Shown: piece after piece, positions 13,881 through 22,684 of the stretch
Layout: the number at the start of each line of letters is the position of its first letter
How positions within the stretch are numbered: position 1 is the first letter of the stretch
Origin: DAIOHQ01 sp036744635
GTDB taxonomy: Bacteria > Planctomycetota > Phycisphaerae > Tepidisphaerales > Tepidisphaeraceae
Length of the DNA: 30,955 nt
Direction: 5' to 3'
NCBI GenBank assembly: GCA_036744635.1
Contig: DAIOHQ010000020.1
Span: 1 to 30,955, forward strand
The notes under the pieces: generated by a model
Seen by the model: only the letters and a program-made list of their open reading frames with translations
The model's database searches: none
What the model was told of the DNA's origin: nothing
Translations under genes and position numbers: made by a program

Positions 13881-14678
13881 CCGCACCGGCAGGAAAATGC
13901 TGAATGTCGTGCCTTTGCCGACTTCACTGGTGACTTGAATCCGCCCGGAATGGTGCTGGATGATGTCCTTGCAGATGGCCAGCCCCAGTCCCGTCCCTTT
14001 GGCCTCGCCCCGCCTGGTGGTCCCCTTGGTGGTGAAAAACGGCTCGAATATCCGGCCGATCACCTTCTCCGGAATTCCCGGCCCGGTGTCGATCACCTGA
14101 ATTCGCACCTCATCGCTCTCCTCCACCATCCCCGCCTTCACCGTCAACGATCCCCCCTTGCCCAGCATCGCCTGCCGGGCGTTGATCAGCAGGTTCAAGA
14201 GCACCTGCTCAAGCTGCACCGCATCGCCTTCCACCGTCAATTCCGGCTGCACCTGCACCCGCAAGGCCAGCCCATCTTTCTGCGGGTCGCGGGCCATCAC
14301 CATCAGTGTTTCATCCACCAGGTTCTGGATTTCCACCGGCCCGAAGCTCGATTCCCCGCGGGCCAACGCCAGCATCGACGAGCAGATTTTGCCCGCCTTG
14401 CTCGATCCCTGGAATGACTTGGCCAGCGCCTTGCGGATCAGTTCCATGTCCGGTGTGTCGCTTTCAGCGCTGCTGAGGGCATACTGCGAATAGCTGACCA
14501 CCGGGGTGAGCAGGTTGTTGAATTCGTGGGCGATGACGGCCGCGATGGTGCCGATGGTGGCCAGCCGCTGCGACTCGGTAAGCTGCTCGCGCAGCGCATC
14601 CAGTTGCCGCTGCGCATCTTGCAACTGCTCGGGGAGGGAAGATTCGAGGATAACGGTGGATTGAAGTTCGTCGGTCAC
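13869..14678 (-). CDS. Soluble histidine kinase, NtrB-like, without sensor domain
   Basis: A 269-residue protein. An N-terminal coiled-coil (EQLQDAQRQLDALREQLTES) leads directly into the phosphoacceptor box IAHEFNNLLTPVVSYSQYAL with His51, an HEFNNLL type typical of NtrB-like kinases. The N box (LLNLLINARQAM), G1 (IDTGPGIPE), F box (RIFEPFFTTK) and G2 (GTGLGLAICKDIIQ) are all intact. With no membrane or PAS segment it probably receives signals through partners. The start is the GTG at 14678, since no in-frame ATG precedes the coiled coil; no clear Shine-Dalgarno is seen. It lies downstream of the pseudopilin genes on the same strand. The stop codon lies within the GTGACAAGG repeat. Confidence 0.9.
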   Translation of the reverse strand: MTDELQSTVILESSLPEQLQDAQRQLDALREQLTESQRLATIGTIAAVIAHEFNNLLTPVVSYSQYALSSAESDTPDMELIRKALAKSFQGSSKAGKICSSMLALARGESSFGPVEIQNLVDETLMVMARDPQKDGLALRVQVQPELTVEGDAVQLEQVLLNLLINARQAMLGKGGSLTVKAGMVEESDEVRIQVIDTGPGIPEKVIGRIFEPFFTTKGTTRRGEAKGTGLGLAICKDIIQHHSGRIQVTSEVGKGTTFSIFLPVRMTR

Positions 14679-14795
14679 GCTAAGGGGTTATCGGCGCGTG
14701 GGAGAGAGAGGCTTGATAAGTGGCGGAGAGGGAATGCGCTCGGATCAATACCAGATTGATAGTTTCGGCCGGAGATGTGCCCCCTTCACGAACGG

Positions 14796-15644
14796 TCAGT
14801 CAGTCGTCGTAATCGGCACCATATTTGGCACCGCGAACCAGTTGGTGCCGCGGCTGACATACCACTGCACGCTGCCGTCGGTAAAGCCGACGTTTTCGGC
14901 GTAAGGCAACGGCTTCAGCGAGCCGCCTTTGATCACCACCCACTCCGGCCGGTGGGGGAAAACAAACCAGTGGTCGCCGGTAGGAGCGACGTTGCCCAAG
15001 TGTACTTGCGGGCAGGTCAGCAGCGGATCGCGGCGGTGGAATGAAGAGGTCTTGCGGCCACCGATATTGCCGCCGGAGTATTCGGCGATGTTCTCCCAAT
15101 CGATGATGCCCGGGCCGTACCAGACATAGCAGGGATTCTTGCGGAAGGTTGGTCCTTGGCCGTCAGGTTCCATGAAGTTGCCACCGGCATCATTGTACGA
15201 AGCATTGAAGGTCTCGCCGGTGAAGTCATGCGCCGGGCAGCCCAGCACCGTGGACTCCGCATACTTGCCGGCGATGAGATATGCCCGCCAGCTCGATTTT
15301 TTAATCCGCCCTTCATCCCATACGTCATTACCGCCATTAATCTCATGGTTTGTCCACTGCGATGCGGCGTTGGAGAACGGTTGGCCCCAGAACTGGCAGG
15401 TGGGCAGATAATTCGTCAGTCCGACGCCAGGATAATCCTGGTTGTAGGCGGCGATGGCAACGAGGGCCTGGCGCATCGCCGACCCACATTGCGTCTGCAG
15501 CGCTGCTTCCCGTGCCCGGCGCAGCGCCGGCAGGAGCAGCGCGATAAGAATCGCAAGGCACGCGACTACCACGAGGAGCTCAATAACCGTAAAGCCCCGG
15601 AGGTGGCGAATGGTATCGCAACTGAATCTTTTTTCATTAGTCAT
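14796..15644 (-). CDS. Type II secretion/type IV pilus-like pseudopilin, third of three
   Basis: A 282-residue protein with the prepilin leader GFTVIELLVVV at about residues 17-27 (Gly before Phe, Glu at +5), followed by a hydrophobic helix and then ALRRAREAA. The large exported domain is rich in Asn, Trp and Tyr, ending near FTDGSVQWYVSRG, as in the planctomycete pseudopilin-like families; the His of the H-X9-DG motif is not seen. It would be processed by a prepilin peptidase and sit in the inner membrane or a pseudopilus. AAGGA precedes the ATG by 6 nt. The gap to the preceding pseudopilin gene is 30 nt, indicating an operon. Confidence 0.88.
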   Translation of the reverse strand: MTNEKRFSCDTIRHLRGFTVIELLVVVACLAILIALLLPALRRAREAALQTQCGSAMRQALVAIAAYNQDYPGVGLTNYLPTCQFWGQPFSNAASQWTNHEINGGNDVWDEGRIKKSSWRAYLIAGKYAESTVLGCPAHDFTGETFNASYNDAGGNFMEPDGQGPTFRKNPCYVWYGPGIIDWENIAEYSGGNIGGRKTSSFHRRDPLLTCPQVHLGNVAPTGDHWFVFPHRPEWVVIKGGSLKPLPYAENVGFTDGSVQWYVSRGTNWFAVPNMVPITTTD

Positions 15645-15674
15645 TCGCTGTCCTTTTGAACCTTGGGTCCAAAA

Positions 15675-16496
15675 TCAGGGAGTGAAGTTCGTGATGTCAT
15701 CGCAGCGGCCGACATCCGCGATGGTAGGGACTACCCCGGACTCGGTCCCGGGGCCCAAGAGCGTGTCAGGCCCGGATGACCAGAGGATGTATGCACCAGT
15801 GTAGCGCGCAACTTCAGAACCGTTAATTTGTCCACTGGCATCGGTGTCGCCAAGGAAGATCATAAGGCGCTTAATGACGTACGTGTCGTCGCTCTCAACG
15901 AGCGCTCCCCCGTCCGATCCCAGCCGCCAGTATGGTGTCAAGTCGGTATCCTTGGGATTGTAGAGGGCGGTGGCCGCGTTGGCCATGTAGCCGTTGGCCT
16001 GCTTGATCCTGTCGCTCTTGCCGTGGGCGGGGAAGTACAGGATGGCGCGGTCGAAGGCGTCGAAGATGGCCATGCGGTCGAACGCCGGCGAGGCGTTCTG
16101 GCGATTGAGCGGGTCGCGCAGGCGCACCCGGTCCGGCGGCAGATACGGCCCCCAGACCCGCCCGCCGGGACGGACGCGGAAACCCGGTCCGGCATATCCA
16201 TCCGCCGCCGGCCCGCTGACGCCCCCCGGTCCGATCAGCGCCTGGGCGAGCACCTGCTGGGCGGTCCCGGCGGTCACTGGCATTGGATATGCGTTGAAGT
16301 CGTTCCGATAGGCTTCGATCGCGACGCTGATGGTCTCCATGTCCATGCGAGCCCGCGCCCGCATTGAGGAGCGCCAGGCGCGGGTGATGGTAGGCAGCAG
16401 AATGGCGGCCAGGGCCGCAATGATGCCCATTACCACCAGCATTTCCACCAGCGTGAAGGCCTTATCTCGTGCTCGGCGGTTGGATCTTAAACGCAT
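15675..16496 (-). CDS. Pseudopilin, second of three
   Basis: A 273-residue protein with leader MRLRSNRRARDKA and the prepilin helix FTLVEMLVVMGIIAALAAI. Glu at +5 of the mature protein is present, but the residue before the cleavage site is Ala rather than the usual Gly. The exported part carries an ETISVAIEAYRNDFNAYP segment typical of GspG-like pseudopilins (long alpha helix followed by the NAYP turn). A start at 16514 is possible, but GGGAG sits 9 nt before the ATG at 16496, which is preferred. The gap to the previous gene is 18 nt. Confidence 0.88.
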   Translation of the reverse strand: MRLRSNRRARDKAFTLVEMLVVMGIIAALAAILLPTITRAWRSSMRARARMDMETISVAIEAYRNDFNAYPMPVTAGTAQQVLAQALIGPGGVSGPAADGYAGPGFRVRPGGRVWGPYLPPDRVRLRDPLNRQNASPAFDRMAIFDAFDRAILYFPAHGKSDRIKQANGYMANAATALYNPKDTDLTPYWRLGSDGGALVESDDTYVIKRLMIFLGDTDASGQINGSEVARYTGAYILWSSGPDTLLGPGTESGVVPTIADVGRCDDITNFTP

Positions 16497-16514
16497 ATGC
16501 AGACTCCCAATCAC

Positions 16515-17468
16515 TTATCGTACGCTACCAAAGCTCGTGATGTCATCTTCTGTTCCATATACGCCATCCGGCCCGGCGCAGATGAGGATATAGCCGTCCT
16601 TCTGCCGCGGCTGCGTTGAGTTGTTCGGATCAGTGAAATAGGGGTAGGCGTCGTAGGGATAGACGTATCCGGTGGCTCCCGGCGTCATCGAAGCCGTTGC
16701 AACCGCCGTGTTCAAACCGTGATAGAGCGGATCGGCCTTTCCGATCGTGGGAACGTATTTGGAATAATCGGCATCCCTTGCGTCCCCGATATATCGCCCC
16801 TGTTTGCCGGTCTGTCCATTGTTCGAGCCGGTGTAGGCGATGATCTGGTTCAGGCCATATTGAGCCGTGGCGCTGGACGTGGCCGCGATGACGCCGGTGG
16901 CGCCGTTGCGAGCCCGCAAGTAAAGAATCGGCATCTTGCCTTCAAAGGTGTCCACGAATTCAGGGATGTTAGTGTCGAGAGCTCCGCTGGGGCCACTGGC
17001 ATTGTCTGCGTACTTCCCTTCAGAAATCGGCAGGCTGGTGACGTAGGGCTGATACCGCTTCATCTGCGCTGGATTCAGGTTGATCGGTCCCTGCCCAACC
17101 ATCGCGGGATCAAACTGGATATTGGGCGCGGCGGCCGTGCCGGTGTTCTTCAGTCCTCCCATCAGGCCCAGAACAAGATTCTCCGAGCCAGTGATGTAGT
17201 AGTTCGTGCCATTGGGTGACGTGACGCCGAAGACGGTCGTGCCCTGCGTCTCCATCTGCGCGTTCGTGAGCGGGCCGGGATAGGCGTTGAAATCGGCGTA
17301 GTAGCGGGTGATCGATTCTGACAGCGTGGTCAGGAGCTGTTTGTTCTCAGCGCCCTTGGCGGCCGCTTTTACTTTGCTCACCACCGGCACAAGGATCGTA
17401 ATCAGCACCAGGATGATGCCCATCACCACGATCAGTTCGACCATCGTAAAGGCGCGTCGGTTCTTCAT
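16515..17468 (-). CDS. Pseudopilin, first of three (GspG-like)
   Basis: A 317-residue protein starting MKNRRA, then FTMVELIVVMGIILVLITIL. It is a prepilin-type N-terminus with Ala in place of Gly before the cut and Glu at +5. TLSESITRYYADFNAYPGPL parallels the second pseudopilin, showing the two are paralogues. AAAGGACGG lies upstream, and the ATG overlaps the stop of the small two-TM gene (ATGA, 17465-17468), so translation is probably coupled. Role inferred: a subunit of a pseudopilus in a type II secretion or related system. Confidence 0.9.
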   Translation of the reverse strand: MKNRRAFTMVELIVVMGIILVLITILVPVVSKVKAAAKGAENKQLLTTLSESITRYYADFNAYPGPLTNAQMETQGTTVFGVTSPNGTNYYITGSENLVLGLMGGLKNTGTAAAPNIQFDPAMVGQGPINLNPAQMKRYQPYVTSLPISEGKYADNASGPSGALDTNIPEFVDTFEGKMPILYLRARNGATGVIAATSSATAQYGLNQIIAYTGSNNGQTGKQGRYIGDARDADYSKYVPTIGKADPLYHGLNTAVATASMTPGATGYVYPYDAYPYFTDPNNSTQPRQKDGYILICAGPDGVYGTEDDITSFGSVR

Positions 17469-17701
17469 CTATCGCCGTCCTTTCGCTTCATTTTCAGCCC
17501 CATCGCTACAATCAAAAGTCCAATCACTGTACCGTAAATCCACCAGTGCCGCGCCCAGAAAAAGAACCGGTCGAATGCTCGGGTGAATGGGCTGGGCTTC
17601 AACAATGCCGCCACGCCGATCAAACCAAGTCCTAAGAGAACCGCCGCGGCCGCAAGCATCGTCCATGGAAACGGGCGCGACTCCCGCGGGTCTTTCGCCA
17701 T
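17465..17701 (-). CDS. Small two-TM membrane protein in the secretion operon
   Basis: A 78-residue protein with membrane helices at about residues 14-34 (WTMLAAAAVLLGLGLIGVAAL) and 53-70 (WIYGTVIGLLIVAMGL) and a basic C-terminus KMKRKDGDR. The ATG at 17701 follows GAGGG; an upstream start at 17722 would add seven residues. It lies 52 nt after gspF and overlaps the first pseudopilin by 4 nt, so it is likely an accessory membrane component of that system. No family recognised. Confidence 0.75.
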   Translation of the reverse strand: MAKDPRESRPFPWTMLAAAAVLLGLGLIGVAALLKPSPFTRAFDRFFFWARHWWIYGTVIGLLIVAMGLKMKRKDGDR

Positions 17702-17753
17702 GCTCAACACCCTCAAGCCCAACCCGCGGAATAGGCATCCAGTCTCGCCTGGA

Positions 17754-19019
17754 TTACTTGCTCTTCGGCGAAGAGACGGTCTGGATCAGGGTGATCATCG
17801 GGGCGAAGAGGGCGATGACGATGAAGCCGACGATCAGGCCGAGGATCACGACCATGACCGGCTCCAGGATGCTGATCAGCGAGCTGACCATCACGTCCAC
17901 GTCGCTGTCGTAGTTGTCGGCCACCTTGAGCAACATTTTGTCAAGATCGCCGGTTTCCTCGCCGACGTCGACCATGTTGACCACGATCGAGTCGCAGACC
18001 TTGGTGGCCCGCAGCGGGTCGGCCATCGATTCGCCTTCGCGGATGGCATCATGCACCTTGGCCAAGGCTCGGCTGTAGACTTCGTTGCCGCAGGTTTCCT
18101 TGGTGATGTTGATGGCGTCCAGGATCGGCACGCCGGCGCTGATCAGCGTTCCCAGCGTGCGGGTGAAGCGGGCGATGGCGGTCTTGCCCAGAATGCCGCC
18201 GAGAATCGGGATTTTCAGCTTGATGGCGTCGAGAGCGTACTTGCCGCCCTCGCTCATCTTCATCAGCTTGACCAGCAACATGATCAGAATCGGCGAAAAG
18301 AGCACGTAGGCCCAGCCGTATTGGTGGGCGAACCAGCGGCTGATCGTCAGCAGCACCACCGTGATCGGCGGCAGCTTGGTGCCGAAATCGCGGAAGATGT
18401 CTTCGAACTTGGGGATCACGAAGACCATGATCATCGACACGATGCCGACGGCGATGCTGATGACCACGATCGGGTAGATCATGGCGCCGATGACCTTCTT
18501 TTTCAGCTTGGCGGCCTTCTCCATGAAATCGGCGAGTCGGGCCAGAATCAGGTCGAGCACGCCGCCGGCCTCGCCGGCATTGATCATGTTGACGTAGAGC
18601 TTATCGAAGGCCTTGGGATACTTGGCCATCGCGTCGGAGAGGGTGCCGCCGCCTTCGACTTCGTCGCCGACGCCGCCGATGATCGACTTGAGCAGGCCGG
18701 GGCGCTGCTGCTGTTCGAGGATCTGCAGCGAGCGCAAAATCGGCAGGCCGGCATCCTGCAGGGTGGAAAGCTGGCGGGTGAAGTTGACGAGCTGCTTGCG
18801 CGGCACGCCGCCGAAGGATATCGGCATCTTGCGGGAGGGGGCGACCGGCCCGGCCTCTTTCTGCTTTACCTTTTTCTTGCCGGTCTTTTCGCGGACTTTG
18901 GTGGGAAAGTAGCCTTTTCCGCGAATTTTGGCAATTGCCTCCTCGGAGGACGTTGCTTCGACTTCGTCTTTCACTTCCTGCCCGGAGGCATTCATCGCTT
19001 GAAACGCATAGGTGGGCAT
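17754..19019 (-). CDS. gspF: Type II secretion/type IV pilus inner-membrane platform protein GspF/PilC
   Basis: The platform protein lies in the cytoplasmic membrane, contacts the assembly ATPase and helps extract or assemble pseudopilins. At 421 residues the length is usual. Motifs: N-terminal MPTYAFQAMNASGQEV, the first GspF domain with FTRQLSTLQDAGLPILRSL, and the second with FTRTLGTLISAGVPILDAI. The membrane helices are near residues 190-215, 245-260 and 390-410 (VMVVILGLIVGFIVIALF). The start at 19019 is chosen because the family begins M-P-x-Y/F and GGAG lies 7 nt upstream. Only the ATPase GspE/PilB, prepilin peptidase and secretin are missing from the window. Confidence 0.95.
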   Translation of the reverse strand: MPTYAFQAMNASGQEVKDEVEATSSEEAIAKIRGKGYFPTKVREKTGKKKVKQKEAGPVAPSRKMPISFGGVPRKQLVNFTRQLSTLQDAGLPILRSLQILEQQQRPGLLKSIIGGVGDEVEGGGTLSDAMAKYPKAFDKLYVNMINAGEAGGVLDLILARLADFMEKAAKLKKKVIGAMIYPIVVISIAVGIVSMIMVFVIPKFEDIFRDFGTKLPPITVVLLTISRWFAHQYGWAYVLFSPILIMLLVKLMKMSEGGKYALDAIKLKIPILGGILGKTAIARFTRTLGTLISAGVPILDAINITKETCGNEVYSRALAKVHDAIREGESMADPLRATKVCDSIVVNMVDVGEETGDLDKMLLKVADNYDSDVDVMVSSLISILEPVMVVILGLIVGFIVIALFAPMITLIQTVSSPKSK

Positions 19020-19091
19020 GCAGATCTCCGCTGGGGGTGTAGTCTCGTCATGCAATTATATGGCCTGTCCAGTGCAGGGAACACGGGAATC

Positions 19092-20180
19092 TTACCGCTG
19101 GGCCAGGAACTTCTGGTAGATGGTTTCGAAGAGTCTGACATCGTGCAGGGAATCCTCGCCGGAGGAGCGGAAGGGCTGGCCGGAGCGGACGTTTTCCAAA
19201 AAGTGCTTCGCTTCTTCGCGATAGGCCCAGGCGGCGGGGGTGAAATGCTGGGTGATCTTGGCGCCGGAGGCCAGGTGCGGGTCGCGCGGCCCTTCATAAA
19301 TCTCCACCTTAGCGGGGGTTTCTTTGTGCATGAGGGTGGCGCCTTCGCCGCGCAGCCAGGCTTTTTCGAAGTAGACCTGGGTCTGCTCATCCCAGACGTG
19401 ATTCGCCAGGGATCCGCTTTCGATGCTTACGCGTACGCCGTTGATCTCGGCCAGCACCACGCCGCTGTGTCCCTTCTCATCCAACTCGACTTGTTTGATA
19501 TTCACGTTGCCTTCGACATCGCCCAGCCACCAGCGCAGGAGGTTGTAGTTGTGGGTGTACTGCTGGAGGTAGCCGATGTAGTTGTTCCACCAGTCCTTGG
19601 GGAGCCAGTCGGGGTATTCATCGGGCATGGCCGGGGGCTGGTCTTTGGACTGCTCGAAGGGGATGTTTTGGTCGATCCCGTAGGTCCATGCCCCGCAGAA
19701 GCCGTGGGCGCGGGCGAAGGTGATCTTACCCATCTCGCCATTCTTGCGCCAGGCGTCGATCTGGGACTTGATCAGCAGATTGCCGGTGTCGTAGCGCTTC
19801 ATGTAGGCGACCATCAGCCGGGACTTGCCCTTTTTGGCGGCAGCGAGCATGGATTGGGCCCGCTTGACGGTGACGGCCATCGGCTTTTCCATGTAGACGT
19901 GCTTGCCGGTGGCCAGCAGGTCCTCGGTGATGCGCGACTGCAGCACGAACGGGCTGGAGACGCCGACGGCTTCGATTTCGGGATCGGCGGCGATCTCCTG
20001 GTGGGTGCGATAGACTTTGGGGATGCCATAGCGGGCGGCGACTTTGGCGGCCAGTTCCTGGCGCGGCTCGGCCAGGGCCATGAAGCGGCAATTCGGCTGG
20101 GCGGCGAAGTTGGGAATGTGAACCATCTGCCCCATGAACCCGCAGCCGACATACGCAAAACGAACAGGATTGTCCGACAT
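19092..20180 (-). CDS. Gfo/Idh/MocA family oxidoreductase
   Basis: A 362-residue NAD(P)-dependent dehydrogenase-like protein. The Rossmann start is FAYVGCGFMGQMVHIP, the conserved strand-loop GKHVYMEKPMAV carries the catalytic-type Lys, and MKRYDTGN and YTHNYNLLRWWLGD follow in the substrate domain. Planctomycetes carry many paralogues, mostly on sugar derivatives; the substrate here is not evident. The ATG at 20180 is preferred over 20192 because GGAGCC precedes it by 7 nt. It lies 72 nt upstream of gspF on the same strand, perhaps incidentally. Unlike the fusion at 11756, it has no reductase module. Confidence 0.93.
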   Translation of the reverse strand: MSDNPVRFAYVGCGFMGQMVHIPNFAAQPNCRFMALAEPRQELAAKVAARYGIPKVYRTHQEIAADPEIEAVGVSSPFVLQSRITEDLLATGKHVYMEKPMAVTVKRAQSMLAAAKKGKSRLMVAYMKRYDTGNLLIKSQIDAWRKNGEMGKITFARAHGFCGAWTYGIDQNIPFEQSKDQPPAMPDEYPDWLPKDWWNNYIGYLQQYTHNYNLLRWWLGDVEGNVNIKQVELDEKGHSGVVLAEINGVRVSIESGSLANHVWDEQTQVYFEKAWLRGEGATLMHKETPAKVEIYEGPRDPHLASGAKITQHFTPAAWAYREEAKHFLENVRSGQPFRSSGEDSLHDVRLFETIYQKFLAQR

Positions 20181-20321
20181 CGACGGCTCCAATTGTGTGT
20201 GGGAGTTTTCTTCCTGGCGGGGATGATCTTACTTGGTGGCGAGGAGTTCGCAACGTGGATGCGACCGATGGCCGATAACGGGTGAGGTGTTGTTTGAGAA
20301 CTCGCTACCACGCGAGAGCGA

Positions 20322-21626
20322 ATGGTGTTTTCTATGTTGTCGTCGCGATTTCAATCTGAGGACATTCAGGGTCTTGGCCGCGGCGCGGTTATCGCGTTTT
20401 TGGTGGCGGCCGTGTTTGCGGGGGGGTTTCTGTTGCTTAAGGGGCCCGGGGGATTTCGCAATCTGGATGAGCAGCACAAGATTGCCCAGCACCTGGCCAA
20501 TGGGCAAGGTTATCGGACGCCGCTGAGCGCTGACGCCGATGCGCCTTATACCGCCTGGATTCCGCCGGTGTTTCCGTACCTGCTGGACGGCGTGTTTCGG
20601 GCGTTTGGCGTACACGACATGTGGCAGATCGGGCAGGCGCGGCCGGCGTTTCGATTTCTCGATGGGCTGATGGCGCTGTGGTACGGGATTTTCGTCGCCG
20701 GCGTTTTTGTGCTGGCGCACATGCTGTTTGGCCGGGCGACGGCGATGCTGGCGGCGGCGATGGTCTGCTTCAACCCGCTGTTTTTCCTGCGGTTGATTTA
20801 TATCTGGGAAACGTTTTTTTCGTTGGCGCTCTTTGTCTGGCTGATCGTGCTGGCGGTGAAGATGAATCGGTCGCGGCCGACGGTGGGGGGATTGATGGCG
20901 CTGGGGGCGGGGCTGGCGATTCTGGCGCTGACGAACACCTCTTACATTCTCGTCAGCCCGCTGCTGGTGCTGCTGGCGGCGTGGCGATTGAGTTGGATGG
21001 CAATGTTCAAGCCGATCGCGATTTCGCTGCTGACATTTCTGGTGATCCTGGCGCCGTGGACGATCCGCAACTATCGCGTGTTTCATCAGTTCTACCTCGT
21101 GCGGGCGGGATTTCCGCTGGAACTGTGGCTGGGCAACCAGCCGGGAAGCAGCGGGTGGCAGAACCTGAACAACCATCCTTCGACGACGCCGGAGGAAGGG
21201 CGGCGGATGGTGGAGATGGGGGAGGTGGAATACTTCAAGCTGTGCGGGGAGCGATTTCACGCCGATTATCAAGCCGATCCCGGCGCGTTCTGGCGGCGGA
21301 CGTTGCGGCGAGTGGGATATGTTTTCGTTGGGCCGGTGCGGGGGGAGAATATCAAGCTGGTGGAGATGAACTCGACGGCGAATCTGCTGCGGGTGGGATT
21401 TGACTGGGGGCTGCTGGCACTTGGTCTGGCGGGATTTGTTCTGGCGATGCGTGCAAATCCGCGGCTGTTTTGGCTGGCGAGCATTACGCTGATCAGCATG
21501 GCCGGATATTTGTTCACGCACATCAACTATCGCTATGCCATGCCGGCGCGCATGGTGGTCGTCATGTTCGCGGCATTTTTTCTGGCGGCGATCTGGAAGC
21601 GATTGCAGATGCGCACAGCTACATGA
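20322..21626 (+). CDS. Membrane glycosyltransferase, GT39/ArnT-like
   Basis: A 434-residue polytopic protein, probably transferring a sugar from a lipid-linked donor on the outer face of the membrane. After the first helix (AVIAFLVAAVFAGGFLLL) comes a loop with DEQHKIAQHLANGQGY, then ~10 helices and the family hallmark LAPWTIRNYRVF near residue 245. A soluble stretch follows, with WLGNQPGSSGW, then more helices and a short basic end. The acidic residue after the first helix (LDEQ) resembles the catalytic loop of the GT39/GT83 fold. The ATG at 20322 has no strong ribosome-binding site; 20337 is an alternative. It is transcribed divergently from the Gfo/Idh/MocA gene. Confidence 0.8.
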   Translation: MVFSMLSSRFQSEDIQGLGRGAVIAFLVAAVFAGGFLLLKGPGGFRNLDEQHKIAQHLANGQGYRTPLSADADAPYTAWIPPVFPYLLDGVFRAFGVHDMWQIGQARPAFRFLDGLMALWYGIFVAGVFVLAHMLFGRATAMLAAAMVCFNPLFFLRLIYIWETFFSLALFVWLIVLAVKMNRSRPTVGGLMALGAGLAILALTNTSYILVSPLLVLLAAWRLSWMAMFKPIAISLLTFLVILAPWTIRNYRVFHQFYLVRAGFPLELWLGNQPGSSGWQNLNNHPSTTPEEGRRMVEMGEVEYFKLCGERFHADYQADPGAFWRRTLRRVGYVFVGPVRGENIKLVEMNSTANLLRVGFDWGLLALGLAGFVLAMRANPRLFWLASITLISMAGYLFTHINYRYAMPARMVVVMFAAFFLAAIWKRLQMRTAT

Positions 21627-21646
21627 TCGGAATGACCGCGGCAAAC

Positions 21647-21666
21647 GGTGGGCGAGTACGCCCACC
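21647..21666. terminator. Hairpin between convergent genes
   Basis: GGTGGGCG and CGCCCACC are perfectly complementary around an AGTA loop. It lies in the 58-bp gap between the ends of the glycosyltransferase gene (plus) and the QueC-like gene (minus), so it could end both transcripts, although neither side has a strong T run. Confidence 0.5.
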
Positions 21667-21684
21667 CTACAAGACTTTCGCCCG

Positions 21685-22344
21685 CTATGCTTTCCGCGCC
21701 ACCCGCATGGGATCGGGTTTTCCCGCCTTTTGAAACGCCGCTTCGCGGGCGCGGCAACCGGGGCAGGCCCAGCACGGTTCGCTGGTGTCTTCCAGACAAC
21801 TCCAGGTGCGGTCGAAAGGCGCGCCCACCTGAAAGCCGACATCGACAACCTGCCACGGCTCCAGCTCCAGAAGCGGCGTCATGATTTCCAGGTCCTGCTG
21901 GCTGCATGGCAACTGGATCAATTCATTCCAGACCTGCACGTATTCCGTGGCCTGCGAAAGCTCATCGCCCTGGCCGCCGACCCGCAGGCCAAGATAGACA
22001 GCGGCGGCCTGATAGTGAACGGCGTAGCGCACGGCGGCGGCCATCAGCGGCAGCAACTCGAGCATCTGCGGGCCCAGCGGGCTGTTGTGGCGGGGATCGG
22101 CCGAAAGCGACTTCGATTGGTTTGCCGGCTGAATCATCGAAAGAAACGGCATCGGCAGGGAATGTTCGCGATAGGGCTTGAAGTGGGCCACCTGCTGGTC
22201 GTAAGCCGCGCGGTTGCGCGATGCCGGCTGCTGGATGATCTCGGCGTGGAGCAGGATAGGGCGATATTTTTGCGCGGCAACGGCGGTTGCCACGGCGGAG
22301 TTTATCGAGCCGTTGTTCAGGACGATTGCGAGGTCTTTGGCCAT
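21685..22344 (-). CDS. QueC-like protein with altered PP-loop
   Basis: QueC makes 7-cyano-7-deazaguanine, the precursor of queuosine and related modified bases, using an ATP PP-loop (SGGxDS) and four zinc-binding cysteines. This 219-residue protein keeps the C-terminal cysteine cluster, Cys183, Cys191, Cys194 and Cys197 (SCLEDTSEPCWACPGCRARE). It also keeps family segments such as LLPLMAAAVRYAVHYQAAAVYLG and TPLLELEPWQVVDVG. The expected SGGxDS is NNGSINS (residues 10-16), which lacks the usual Gly-Gly and Asp, so canonical ATP pyrophosphatase activity is doubtful. The ATG at 22344 has only a weak ribosome-binding site. It lies in a minus-strand group with the small genes upstream. Confidence 0.75.
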   Translation of the reverse strand: MAKDLAIVLNNGSINSAVATAVAAQKYRPILLHAEIIQQPASRNRAAYDQQVAHFKPYREHSLPMPFLSMIQPANQSKSLSADPRHNSPLGPQMLELLPLMAAAVRYAVHYQAAAVYLGLRVGGQGDELSQATEYVQVWNELIQLPCSQQDLEIMTPLLELEPWQVVDVGFQVGAPFDRTWSCLEDTSEPCWACPGCRAREAAFQKAGKPDPMRVARKA

Positions 22345-22369
22345 ATCCGCTCTTTGTCACGAGTCCCGG

Positions 22370-22684
22370 TTATCTCGCGGCCGAGTGCTTGCCCTTGAGA
22401 GCTTCAAAGACCACTGGATCGAAGCCGGCAAGTTTTGTCGCGGCGAGGACGTGGCCACTCGCATGACAGAGCAGGTTAAATAAAACTTCGTGCCAGCGCT
22501 CTGAATCCGCGGACTCCGGACGCTGCACCAGTTCCGCATATGCGAGCAAATCATCGAGCCAGTCTGACATGTGGAAGCAGAAGTCGGCAGTTTGCGGATC
22601 TTCACCGATTGGTCCGCCACCCCGAGACTCACGGAAAAATCGCTCCAAAGCTTCTCCGATGCGATTTCTATCTGAGACTGTCAT
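22370..22684 (-). CDS. Small unrecognised acidic-helical protein
   Basis: A 104-residue helical protein, MTVSDRNRIGEALERFFRES to the end, with WLDDLLAYAELVQRP and WHEVLFNLLCHASGHVLAA. There is no signal peptide, membrane helix or motif I know. TTAGGAGC lies 6-8 nt before the ATG at 22684. The ATG lies inside the tail of the upstream interrupted frame, and the QueC-like gene begins 25 nt after its stop, so the three are probably co-transcribed. Confidence 0.7.
   Translation of the reverse strand: MTVSDRNRIGEALERFFRESRGGGPIGEDPQTADFCFHMSDWLDDLLAYAELVQRPESADSERWHEVLFNLLCHASGHVLAATKLAGFDPVVFEALKGKHSAAR

Noticed and set aside
17583..20285. A 900-codon open frame on the plus strand, antisense to gspF and the Gfo/Idh/MocA gene
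   Set aside because: The product is a low-complexity His/Asp/Gly mix without domains. It mirrors two well-supported genes on the other strand; high GC makes long antisense frames common.
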